Positions 31,639-38,932 of a DNA stretch of 64,000 bases are shown here, in pieces; positions within the stretch are counted from its first letter, which is position 1, and each line of letters starts with the position of its first letter. Position numbers and translations under genes: made by a program. The notes beneath the pieces were generated by a model that saw nothing but the letters and a program-made list of their open reading frames with translations, was not told where the DNA came from and did no database searches. Origin of the DNA: Bacteroidetes bacterium UBA7674 (GTDB taxonomy: Bacteria; Bacteroidota; Bacteroidia; Chitinophagales; Chitinophagaceae); contig DLHG01000013.1 in the NCBI GenBank assembly GCA_002483105.1, positions 868,001-932,000 on the forward strand. Direction: 5' to 3'.

Positions 31639-32034
31639 ATGAAGAAAATAATATTTGCCCTGATAGTTGTGATAGCCGCCGGTTGTACTCATACCAAAGA
31701 GGAAAACTACACCATGATACACAAGGTAGTAGGGGAGCTGACCATGATAAAGGATAGCATTGATCTTGTAAGCAATACACTTACTACCAACCTGCTCGGC
31801 AGTGAAACACATGTAGTGAGTGATAAAAAGGGAACACGCTACGATGAAGAGTATATTATGTTTGTTACTAAAAGCGACTCCGCACATGGTAAGTTGATGA
31901 AGCGATATAATGTGCTGTATGAACACTACAATACCTATAAAGAAATGTTCGGCCTGATATACCGGGAATTGCCAAAGGATTCCGCCAGCAAGAATGAGGC
32001 GATAAAGCGGGACTTTGAGGAAGCGATAAAATAA
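31639..32034 (+). CDS. Small lipoprotein of unknown function
   Basis: 131 residues from ATG 31639 (an in-frame ATG at 31603 would overlap the preceding gene and the promoter). The signal peptide MKKIIFALIVVIAAGC ends in a lipobox at Cys16. The mature part is charged and helical with DSIDLVSNTLTTNLLG and a C-terminal EAIKRDFEEAIK. I recognise no family. It is followed after 28 bases by another lipoprotein gene on the same strand, so a small surface or periplasmic lipoprotein cluster (31639-33103) is apparent. Confidence 0.7.
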   Translation: MKKIIFALIVVIAAGCTHTKEENYTMIHKVVGELTMIKDSIDLVSNTLTTNLLGSETHVVSDKKGTRYDEEYIMFVTKSDSAHGKLMKRYNVLYEHYNTYKEMFGLIYRELPKDSASKNEAIKRDFEEAIK

Positions 32035-32062
32035 TTCTACGAACACAAACACCTACCTATAT

Positions 32063-32542
32063 ATGCAGACTCTAAAACTTCTATTACTTATTGTTGTTGT
32101 AAGCTTCCTGGGATGTAAAAAGGACAATGGCAGCAAACTCCCTGTTATAAAGGGTATCCAGAAAAGGAATTTTCAGGCACACCCTGCCGGAGTAGAGGGA
32201 GCCCCTAATATCAAAACCAAAAGTGACGGGACCGGCCTTGACTTCATGGAAATGGTGGCATATCCTAACCCGGCAAACTCACAATTAAGGTTGTCAATAT
32301 ATTCCAACGCAGGTCAAGCCAGGATATGGATGGTGAGGGGCAGGTATAAAGAAGGAAAGTTCGGACCGAATGATATATTAGGTATTGGGCTCTACATTCC
32401 AATAGATATGACGGTGGATCTGGGCGGCCAGGTAAATAGTATTGACATTGACCTGAAGGATGTGCGTAATGGATACTACCGGCTTTATGTTGAGTTTGGT
32501 TCTTATACACTGTGGGATAATGTAAAGGTGGATAAACCTTAA
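32063..32542 (+). CDS. Lipoprotein with T9SS-sorting-like region
   Basis: 159 residues. The N-terminus MQTLKLLLLIVVVSFLGC has a lipobox (SFLGC, Cys18). From about residue 65 the sequence MVAYPNPANSQLRLSIYSNAG resembles the start of a T9SS type A sorting/FN3-like domain (YPNP ... L-x-(I/V)), and GYYRLYVEFGSYTLWDNVKVDKP resembles its end. A lipobox together with a sorting-like domain is unusual; the fold may simply be used as a beta-sandwich. The function is unknown. A perfect palindrome, TTATAGGCCTATAA, lies 18 bases after the stop (32561-32574). Confidence 0.7.
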   Translation: MQTLKLLLLIVVVSFLGCKKDNGSKLPVIKGIQKRNFQAHPAGVEGAPNIKTKSDGTGLDFMEMVAYPNPANSQLRLSIYSNAGQARIWMVRGRYKEGKFGPNDILGIGLYIPIDMTVDLGGQVNSIDIDLKDVRNGYYRLYVEFGSYTLWDNVKVDKP

Positions 32543-32560
32543 TATTTGTCCTACCTCTCC

Positions 32561-32574
32561 TTATAGGCCTATAA
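32561..32574. repeat. Perfect 14-bp palindrome
   Basis: TTATAGGCCTATAA lies between two lipoprotein genes, 80 bases before the next ATG. It could be an operator; nothing further supports this. Confidence 0.35.
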
Positions 32575-32653
32575 TAACTTTAACTACTACGGCTATATCC
32601 GAATGTGGAGAATACCTTAGCTTTACAACATCAAATCAACTTAAATCTCAATT

Positions 32654-33103
32654 ATGATATTAAAGCAATTACTTTTCGGTTCGCTGGTGTTTGTAGGGAT
32701 GGGATTAACTTCTTGTGCAGGTTCGGATAAAGAAGGAGCCTCTTCTGAAAAATCGGATACACTGACTAATGCAAGCACACCTGTTTCGACAACAATGACA
32801 ACACAGGTAAGTGATACCCCTGCGATACAGGTTTCAGGACAAGCTCCCGTGGCACAAGCAACTGCGCCGGGAATGAATCCAGCACACGGACAACCGGGTC
32901 ATGACTGCTCCATAGCAGTAGGCGCTCCGCTGAATTCAGCCAAAAAAGCCGCACCGGGTGGTGCTCAGCCAATACAAGTGCAACAGGCGCCTCAGGCAAC
33001 GGCTGCACCGCAGCCTGCAGCAGGTGGTTCAGGTAAAGTGAATCCTGCACATGGCCAACCGGGGCATGACTGCAAAGTAGCCGTAGGCGCACCGCTTCCA
33101 TAG
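32654..33103 (+). CDS. Lipoprotein with two NPAHGQPGHDC repeats
   Basis: 149 residues. The signal peptide ends in lipobox GLTSC (Cys21). The mature protein is a low-complexity Ser/Thr/Ala/Gln/Pro linker carrying two nearly identical modules, NPAHGQPGHDC-(S/K)-(I/V)-AVGAPL, at residues 75-93 and 130-148; the second ends the protein. Each module offers two His and one Cys in a fixed arrangement, suggesting metal or haem binding, but no function is known to me. Similar modules occur in other Bacteroidota proteins from memory. It ends with a terminator and follows the other lipoprotein genes. Confidence 0.75.
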   Translation: MILKQLLFGSLVFVGMGLTSCAGSDKEGASSEKSDTLTNASTPVSTTMTTQVSDTPAIQVSGQAPVAQATAPGMNPAHGQPGHDCSIAVGAPLNSAKKAAPGGAQPIQVQQAPQATAAPQPAAGGSGKVNPAHGQPGHDCKVAVGAPLP

Positions 33104-33127
33104 AACTAATTTAAATGACGATATAAT

Positions 33128-33147
33128 GGGACACAGCAATGTGTCCC
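33128..33147 (+). terminator. Rho-independent terminator
   Basis: GGGACAC-AGCAAT-GTGTCCC followed by six Ts, 24 bases after the stop of the repeat lipoprotein. It separates the lipoprotein cluster from the polymerase gene. Confidence 0.88.
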
Positions 33148-33170
33148 TTTTTTGTTGCATGCAATTCCAT

Positions 33171-33228
33171 TTTATTTGACCACTTATCCACATTTTCGTC
33201 AGTTTATTTGACATCGCTTTTACCTTAG
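33171..33228 (+). promoter_or_regulatory. Direct repeat and promoter region of the Y-family polymerase
   Basis: TTTATTTGAC occurs twice, at 33171-33180 and 33203-33212, exactly 32 bases (about three helical turns) apart. TACCTTAG at 33221-33228, one base off TAnnTTTG, lies eight bases before the ATG. The repeated decamer could be a regulator site for damage-inducible expression. No LexA-type palindrome is visible. Confidence 0.4.
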
Positions 33229-33236
33229 TGCAGTAA

Positions 33237-34595
33237 ATGCACTATCGCAAAAACAACATAGAAGTCAATAGCCGCTCCATCGTAATGTACGTGGATATGA
33301 ACAGCTTCTTTGCCAGTTGTGAGCAACAGGAAGAGCCGAAGTATCGTGGCAGGCCGATGGGTGTTGTACCCTTTATCAGTCCCAATGCCTGTGTGATAGC
33401 TCCAAGTGTAGAGGCTAAAGCTGTAGGTATAAAGACCGGAATGCGTATGCCTGAGATCAGGGAGATATATCCTCAGTTCATTCCTGTGAGCGCAAGGCCG
33501 CATATCTACAGGCAATACCATGTACGGATCATGAATATTCTCGGCAGGTATTGCGATGACATCATTCCCCGTAGCATAGATGAAGCAGTGATGAATATGA
33601 CCTCGTATAGGCTGGTGTATAAAGACATGGCTGAGGTAGGTTATAAGATACAGAAAGACATGCGGGCAGAGTTGGGCGAATATGTGACCTGCTCTGTGGG
33701 TATTGCACCCAATGGCTTTCTTGCCAAGCTGGCTACCGAAATAGCGAAGAAAAATGAATTGGTTGAAATAACTCCGGACAACATAGATGCTTACCTGAAG
33801 AATATGCAGTTGCAAGACCTGCCCGGTATTGCCAGCCGCAATGAACGCAGGTTGCGGATGATAGGCATCAATACTCCTTACGAAATGCGCCATAGCTCGG
33901 CGGAACTGTTGCGCAAGGCTTTCGGTGGTGTGGTGGGTAACTACTGGCATACCCGCCTGAACTTCGGCGAAGTGGATCTATACACCAGCGACTTCAGAAC
34001 CATGAGCAGTATGCGTACCATAGGCCGTGAGCAACGAGAGTCCAGAGAAAAACTGGAAGCATTGCTTGTCTCCCTGTGCATGAAGATGGAGATGCGTATG
34101 GTGAAGCAAGGCGTGTTTTGCAAAGAGGCTACTTTCTATATTAAATATTTCGACGAGGTGGGTTTTGAAACGCACTTAAAGTTCGCCCAACCGATACAAG
34201 ATGGCATGGAACTGCGTAAGTACATACTGGAGCGCATGGAAGATCACATGAAGCGGATGGATATCAAAAATATGTTCACCAACAGGTCGCAGAGCATGGG
34301 TGTGGCCATCATGAACTTCGTGAAAGACAATGTAATGCAGTACAGTCTTTTCGACAACAATATGCGTAAAGACCTTGCCCGCAAGACAGTGTATAATATA
34401 AAGGACAGGTTTGGTCACAAGTTGGTACGCAGGGGCAGTGAGACCATAGCGCCTGATGAGATGCGTGATGCTATAGGTTTCGGCTCGGTGAAAGATCTAT
34501 ATGACGGCGGCAGTGATGGAGAGGGCGGAGGCTATTATAATGCGTATATGCTACAAGACCAGGAGAATAATTCAAAAGTCAAAATTCAAAAATAA
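33237..34595 (+). CDS. Y-family DNA polymerase (DinB/UmuC-like)
   Basis: 452 residues. The first catalytic motif is YVDMNSFFASCEQ (Asp20), the second is RSIDEAVMNM (Asp and Glu near 119-120); VGIAPNGFLAKLATEIAKK and LPGIASRNERRLRMIGI give the palm and helix-hairpin-helix parts, and a little-finger domain follows. The C-terminal 60 residues are glycine-rich and include QYSLFDN, which could be a beta-clamp binding motif. It performs error-prone translesion synthesis. The start might instead be at the internal Met17. A radical SAM gene follows 11 bases downstream, so the two may be co-expressed for DNA repair. Confidence 0.9.
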   Translation: MHYRKNNIEVNSRSIVMYVDMNSFFASCEQQEEPKYRGRPMGVVPFISPNACVIAPSVEAKAVGIKTGMRMPEIREIYPQFIPVSARPHIYRQYHVRIMNILGRYCDDIIPRSIDEAVMNMTSYRLVYKDMAEVGYKIQKDMRAELGEYVTCSVGIAPNGFLAKLATEIAKKNELVEITPDNIDAYLKNMQLQDLPGIASRNERRLRMIGINTPYEMRHSSAELLRKAFGGVVGNYWHTRLNFGEVDLYTSDFRTMSSMRTIGREQRESREKLEALLVSLCMKMEMRMVKQGVFCKEATFYIKYFDEVGFETHLKFAQPIQDGMELRKYILERMEDHMKRMDIKNMFTNRSQSMGVAIMNFVKDNVMQYSLFDNNMRKDLARKTVYNIKDRFGHKLVRRGSETIAPDEMRDAIGFGSVKDLYDGGSDGEGGGYYNAYMLQDQENNSKVKIQK

Positions 34596-34606
34596 GGGAG
34601 GGTGAT

Positions 34607-35680
34607 GTGATCATTCAAGAGGCTAACGAACGTTTTGATAAGGGCAGGGGAGCACAGTACAATCCTAAGAACAAATTCCTTAAAGGGGAGTATGTGCAGG
34701 AGCATATAGAGTCTATTGATGATTGGGAACAGGAGCTGCGCAAGACGGAATACATATATGATGACAGCCGTACGATCGTAAACAAAGTAGATAGCCCGGA
34801 TGTAGGTATGGCATTCAGCGCCAATCCTTACCAGGGATGCGAGCATGGTTGCATTTATTGTTATGCGCGTAACTCTCACGAGTATTGGGGCTATAGCGCG
34901 GGGATGGATTTCGAGAGCCGTATAGTGGTGAAGCAAAACGCGCCGCAGCTGCTGAAGAAATTCTTTGAGAATAAGAATTGGGTGCCAACAACTATTTCCC
35001 TTTCAGGCAATACAGATTGCTATCAACCTATAGAGCGTAAAATGCGCATCACCCGTAAGCTGCTGGAGATATGCCTGGAGTACAGAAACCCGGTGGGTAT
35101 CATCAGCAAAAATGCGTTGATACTACGTGACCTGGATATTCTCACGGAACTGGCGAAACATAATCTTGTACAGGTATTCAGCTCCATTACCTCGATGGAC
35201 GAAGACCTGCGGAAAGTACTGGAACCAAGAACTGCTTCGTACCGCTCACGGTTGAAAGTTGTAGAGACATTATCCAAAAACGGCGTACCGACAGGCATTA
35301 TGAATGCCCCCATCATTCCCGGCCTGAACGATAGCCACATGCACGATGTACTGAAAGCTTCTTCCGAGGCAGGAGCAAAATGGGCAGGCTACACAGTAGT
35401 AAGATTGAACGGCGCCGTAGGGCCGATCTTCAAAGACTGGCTGTACAAGGCATTCCCCGACAGGGCAGAAAAAGTATGGAACATGATATGCAGTTGCCAC
35501 GGAGGCAATGTAAACGATAGCCGCTGGGGCAACAGGATGATAGGTGATGGTAAGATCGCAGAGCTGATACGCACGCAGTTCAAATTGTACTGCAATAAGT
35601 ACGGGCTGAATAAAACAAAACTTGAATTGAATACGAATGACTTCAGGAGAATAAAGAAAGGACAGTTGCCACTGTTCTGA
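34607..35680 (+). CDS. PA0069-family radical SAM protein
   Basis: 357 residues with a GTG start at 34607, chosen because a good ribosome-binding stretch (GGGAGGG, 34596-34602) precedes it. The iron-sulfur motif is CEHGCIYCYAR (C-x3-C-x2-C), with NPYQGCEHGC, the ISLSGNTDCYQPIE segment and GPIFKDWLYKAFPDRAEKV typical of the PA0069/SplB-related group. These enzymes use an Fe4S4 cluster and S-adenosylmethionine to make radicals; the group resembles spore photoproduct lyase, but the substrate is not known. It follows the polymerase by 11 bases and ends in a bidirectional terminator. Confidence 0.88.
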   Translation: MIIQEANERFDKGRGAQYNPKNKFLKGEYVQEHIESIDDWEQELRKTEYIYDDSRTIVNKVDSPDVGMAFSANPYQGCEHGCIYCYARNSHEYWGYSAGMDFESRIVVKQNAPQLLKKFFENKNWVPTTISLSGNTDCYQPIERKMRITRKLLEICLEYRNPVGIISKNALILRDLDILTELAKHNLVQVFSSITSMDEDLRKVLEPRTASYRSRLKVVETLSKNGVPTGIMNAPIIPGLNDSHMHDVLKASSEAGAKWAGYTVVRLNGAVGPIFKDWLYKAFPDRAEKVWNMICSCHGGNVNDSRWGNRMIGDGKIAELIRTQFKLYCNKYGLNKTKLELNTNDFRRIKKGQLPLF

Positions 35681-35701
35681 AGAATGAAGAGTAGAAAAAA
35701 G

Positions 35702-35734
35702 AAGAGGCCGCCCCGTTTATCGGGGCGACCTCTT
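35702..35734. terminator. Bidirectional rho-independent terminator
   Basis: AAGAGG-CCGCCCCG-TTTAT-CGGGGCG-ACCTCTT with one bulge, followed by TT on the plus strand and preceded by AAAGAAGAGG on the other. It separates the convergent radical SAM (plus) and E1 beta (minus) genes. Confidence 0.88.
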
Positions 35735-35754
35735 TTATAGTAGGTTGAACTTTT

Positions 35755-36738
35755 TTATTTCACCATATACATTACTTCCTTCACCAGCTTTACTGTGCGT
35801 GGTACATCGGGTAAGTGTAGTGCTACCAGGTTAGGTGCATAGTGCATATTAGTGTCGGCAGAAGTAATACGGCGGATAGGCGCATCGAGGTAATCGAAGG
35901 CTTCTTTTTGCACACGGTAAGATATCTCAGAAGAGATACTACCGAAAGGCCATTGTTCTTCTACAATTACTAACCTGTTAGTTTTCTTTACTGATTCTAC
36001 TATTGTCTGCCAATCGAGCGGGCGGATAGTACGTAAGTCAATTACTTCGGCACTAACACCTTCTTTTTCCAGTTCCTCAGCAGCACTCATAGCTACCTTC
36101 ATCATCTTGTTGTAAGACACGATAGTAACATCAGTACCCGAACGCTTTACATCAGCCTTACCAATTGGTATCAGGTATTCTTCTTCAGGCACATCGCCTA
36201 CGTCGCCGTAAGCAACCTCACTTTCCATGAACACAACAGGATCTGCATCGCGTATAGCTGATTTCAGCAAACCTTTTGCATCGTATGGATTGATAGTAGA
36301 GATAACCTTTAAGCCCGGTACATTAGCATACCAGTTCTCGAACGCCTGTGAGTGCTGCGCACCCAGCTGACCTGCTGAACCGTTAGGTCCACGGAAAACA
36401 ATAGGGCAATTGAAATGGCCACCGCTCATTGAAAGCGACTTAGCCGCATGGTTCACTATCTGGTCAATTGCCAGCTCGGCAAAGTTCCACGTCATGAATT
36501 CGATGATCGGCAATGTATTGTTCATAGCAGCGCCTACGCCAATGGCAGCGAAACCCAGCTCAGATATCGGAGTGTCAATAACCCTTCTCGGGCCAAATTC
36601 ATCCAGCATACCCTGGCTCACCTTGTAAGCACCATTATATAGAGCTACTTCTTCACCCATCAGGAATACGCGGTCGTCCCGGCGCATTTCTTCTTCCATT
36701 GCTTCTCTTAATGCCTGGCGTAATGGTATAGAACGCAT
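35755..36738 (-). CDS. pdhB: Pyruvate dehydrogenase E1 component, beta subunit
   Basis: 327 residues. The transketolase pyrimidine-binding domain has MGEEVALYNGAYKVSQGM and DTPISELGFAAIGVGAAM, and the C-terminal domain VIDLRTIRPLDW with VIVEEQWPFGSISSEI; both are typical of E1 beta. With an alpha subunit it decarboxylates pyruvate using thiamine diphosphate, feeding acetyl-CoA. No alpha-subunit gene is adjacent. A separate fused alpha-beta E1 lies at 59304-61358. The assignment to pyruvate rather than branched-chain keto acids rests on overall similarity. An imperfect hairpin (TTCGCTTCTAAAAGCGAG, 36764-36780) lies in the leader. Confidence 0.9.
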   Translation of the reverse strand: MRSIPLRQALREAMEEEMRRDDRVFLMGEEVALYNGAYKVSQGMLDEFGPRRVIDTPISELGFAAIGVGAAMNNTLPIIEFMTWNFAELAIDQIVNHAAKSLSMSGGHFNCPIVFRGPNGSAGQLGAQHSQAFENWYANVPGLKVISTINPYDAKGLLKSAIRDADPVVFMESEVAYGDVGDVPEEEYLIPIGKADVKRSGTDVTIVSYNKMMKVAMSAAEELEKEGVSAEVIDLRTIRPLDWQTIVESVKKTNRLVIVEEQWPFGSISSEISYRVQKEAFDYLDAPIRRITSADTNMHYAPNLVALHLPDVPRTVKLVKEVMYMVK

Positions 36739-36819
36739 ATATAGTATTATTTATGTTGTTTTCGCTTCTAAAAGCGAGTAAAGATAATGATTAAGGGCTA
36801 TTTTTCTCAGGTAAGCGGA

Positions 36820-37341
36820 TTACTTCTTCTCTTTTTCAGGATGAAAGATGACAGAGCCTGAGAATTCCTGTTCATTGAACCTCAATTTCATCGCTGTATC
36901 ATTTGCATAGTCTATGTCCATTACTACACGTTCCATGCTGTCACCCACCTGTGCATCCAGTACCAGTGCCAGTCTCCACTTGGCTGGTTGGGGAGTACCA
37001 TCGAAATTCAATTCAGCTGTGCCATCATTCTTCAGCGTTATAACTGTATTGGCTGTGGCAGCATATTGTTCTTCTTTGAACTTGTTCAGTCGCGCCCGTT
37101 GGTCGGCTTTAAAGGCTTCCATGTTATCAGTGCCGTATATTTCCTTGTTCTGCTCAGGAGTGGTGGAATTGCCAACAGTATCCAGGAACATTTCTTGTCC
37201 CCTGATCATCATTTCCAGTTCAGGATTATCCTGGGAGAAACCTCTCCATTTGCCGATAACTGCCTCACTAACACTTTTCTTTTTCTCTGTGCAGGAAGAT
37301 ATGAGTGCACCGGCAAGTAAAATCAATATGATCTTTTTCAT
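36820..37341 (-). CDS. Lipoprotein of unknown function
   Basis: 173 residues. The lipobox is LISSC (Cys17) after MKKIILILLAGA. The mature part begins VIGKWRGFSQDN and ends with beta-rich segments (VITLKNDGTAELNF, KLRFNEQEFSGSVIF), a pattern of lipocalin-like Bacteroidota lipoproteins. The function is unknown. It starts 10 bases after the DUF4476 gene and is the last gene of a three-gene run with the biotin carrier. Confidence 0.75.
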   Translation of the reverse strand: MKKIILILLAGALISSCTEKKKSVSEAVIGKWRGFSQDNPELEMMIRGQEMFLDTVGNSTTPEQNKEIYGTDNMEAFKADQRARLNKFKEEQYAATANTVITLKNDGTAELNFDGTPQPAKWRLALVLDAQVGDSMERVVMDIDYANDTAMKLRFNEQEFSGSVIFHPEKEKK

Positions 37342-37351
37342 CGTTGTTGTA

Positions 37352-38281
37352 TTATGGTAATATCAATTGGAAATATTGTTTCCATTCTTTGGAAGTTAAG
37401 GTTGCCTCCAGTGTTGGGAAGTTAGCCTGGTCAGTTACATGCGGATATACCTGCTTGAGGAAAGCATAGCGCTCCGGGTCTTTTGTCAGGCTGCGTGTAA
37501 GGGCGCGAACCTGTATAGTGGTATAGCACTTTTCAGTTTGGTCGAGTAAATACTTCAGGCGGTTGCCATCACTTTTGGCGCGTGCTTTTTTTAAAACATC
37601 TTCATACTCGCTGCGGTTGATCGGGCTGGGGCAATCACTATTGGTAATTGGCGTCGTAGTTATTTCTCCGGGTGTAGTGTTGTCACCGAATGTACGCTCG
37701 TTGTTCAGCTCTATGTTGTCAATGAACTTAGGGTTACCATTATCGACAGGCTCTGTTACCTTAGGTTCTTTGGGTGTGGGTTTTGGTTTAGTTGTAGTAT
37801 TGTTCTTTGGCTTGCTGGTACTACTATTGTTTTTTGTAGTTGTACTACCGGCAACCATAGGTGATGGTGCTACTGGTACAGGAACAGGTTCTTTTACCTT
37901 TGGTGCTACATCATCATCTGCACTATTGCCGGGCGACAGATAGAACGCCTGTTGCAGATCGTAGAGGGCATATACTCCATCTTTCAGCGTCAGCATAAAA
38001 CCGCGATACCCACCGGCCGGAACCAGTATCGTAAACTTCTGGGCAGGATGCAGGTTCTGCTGAAACAGGATCTCAATATTTACTTCACCCGGAGCGAGCT
38101 TGGGTATAATGCAATAGTTCTTTCCATAGCGTGGCTGCATTTCACCTTCCAGCTTTACATAGAAAGGGGTTTGCTTGTCGCCCTGTATATATATATACGA
38201 AAGGTTATCAGCACTTGCGCTTGTAAAGCAAGTGAGCAACATCAGCAGAGTGATAAGAGTTCCTTTCAGTTGTACAGGCAT
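37352..38281 (-). CDS. Secreted protein with C-terminal DUF4476 domain
   Basis: 309 residues with a signal peptide (MPVQLKGTLITLLMLLTCFTSASA). An N-terminal beta-rich domain (about residues 25-120, LSYIYIQGDKQTPFYVKLEG) is followed by a Thr/Lys/Pro/Asn low-complexity linker (about 130-205) and the DUF4476 domain (about 215-305: CPSPINRSEYEDVLKKA ... QVRALTRSL ... AFLKQVYPHVTD). DUF4476 is a Bacteroidota helical domain of unknown function, usually secreted. It starts one base after the biotin carrier gene, so the two are co-transcribed. Confidence 0.85.
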   Translation of the reverse strand: MPVQLKGTLITLLMLLTCFTSASADNLSYIYIQGDKQTPFYVKLEGEMQPRYGKNYCIIPKLAPGEVNIEILFQQNLHPAQKFTILVPAGGYRGFMLTLKDGVYALYDLQQAFYLSPGNSADDDVAPKVKEPVPVPVAPSPMVAGSTTTKNNSSTSKPKNNTTTKPKPTPKEPKVTEPVDNGNPKFIDNIELNNERTFGDNTTPGEITTTPITNSDCPSPINRSEYEDVLKKARAKSDGNRLKYLLDQTEKCYTTIQVRALTRSLTKDPERYAFLKQVYPHVTDQANFPTLEATLTSKEWKQYFQLILP

Positions 38282-38282
38282 A

Positions 38283-38783
38283 TTATTCTAATTCTATTAA
38301 CACAGCGCCTTTCTCTACAGCTGTTTGTTCTATTGCTTTTATTGATTTGACTGTTGCCGGACCGGTTGCCTTTATTACATTTTCCATTTTCATGGCTTCC
38401 AGTATCAGCAGGGCATCACCTTTGTTTATTTGCTGGCCGGGCTCTACCAGTACTTTCAGTATCATACCGGGCATAGGTGCTTTTACAGGCTCTGCTTTCT
38501 TCATGGCTGCCATATCAAGGCCCATGCTGGCAAGCAGTTGGTCAATAGGCTCCTGCACCTTAATGGTATGGTTCTGACCGTTGATGTTCAGTGTCAGTTC
38601 CTTTGCCTTCCTGTCTATCTTGTTTACGATGGCAGTATAGCTCTTTCCATTGTATAAAATACTGATAAGACCGTTGGGTAACGGGTGCACATCAAAGGTT
38701 ACTATATTATCATTGAGCAGCCATTCATTGTCTTTCTTTTCAATAGAATAAGCGTCTTTATTATTAACTGTTACCTGGAGCAT
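38283..38783 (-). CDS. Biotin/lipoyl attachment carrier protein (BCCP-like)
   Basis: 166 residues. The C-terminal 70 residues form a biotinyl domain: MPGMILKVLVEPGQQINKGD, then EAMKMENVI with the biotin-accepting lysine, ending VEKGAVLIELE. The N-terminal 90 residues are a beta-rich region seen in carriers for propionyl- or methylcrotonyl-CoA-type carboxylases. The partner biotin carboxylase and transferase genes are not adjacent, which is unusual. A -7 box TATTTTTG on the minus strand at 38807-38814 lies 23 bases before the ATG. The neighbour downstream is DUF4476. Confidence 0.88.
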   Translation of the reverse strand: MLQVTVNNKDAYSIEKKDNEWLLNDNIVTFDVHPLPNGLISILYNGKSYTAIVNKIDRKAKELTLNINGQNHTIKVQEPIDQLLASMGLDMAAMKKAEPVKAPMPGMILKVLVEPGQQINKGDALLILEAMKMENVIKATGPATVKSIKAIEQTAVEKGAVLIELE

Positions 38784-38917
38784 TTAATGATTTAGGTATT
38801 AGGCGACAAAAATAGTTAAATAAGGCTGCTTTTCCCTATAGATATAGTGGCTTAATAAAATATGTATAATCTATTTATTCACGTCTTAAAAGGGATAGGC
38901 ATTATTGGCTTTAAATG

Positions 38918-38925
38918 TATTTTTG
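38918..38925 (+). promoter_or_regulatory. -7 promoter box, predicted leaderless start
   Basis: TATTTTTG matches TAnnTTTG and ends seven bases before the ATG of the M1 peptidase at 38933. Confidence 0.45.
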
Positions 38926-38932
38926 ACGATAT

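Noticed and set aside
33225..33950. A 241-codon open frame on the minus strand
   Set aside because: It lies antisense to the Y-family polymerase, whose catalytic motifs are intact; the mirror frame is His/Tyr/Arg-rich without domain features.
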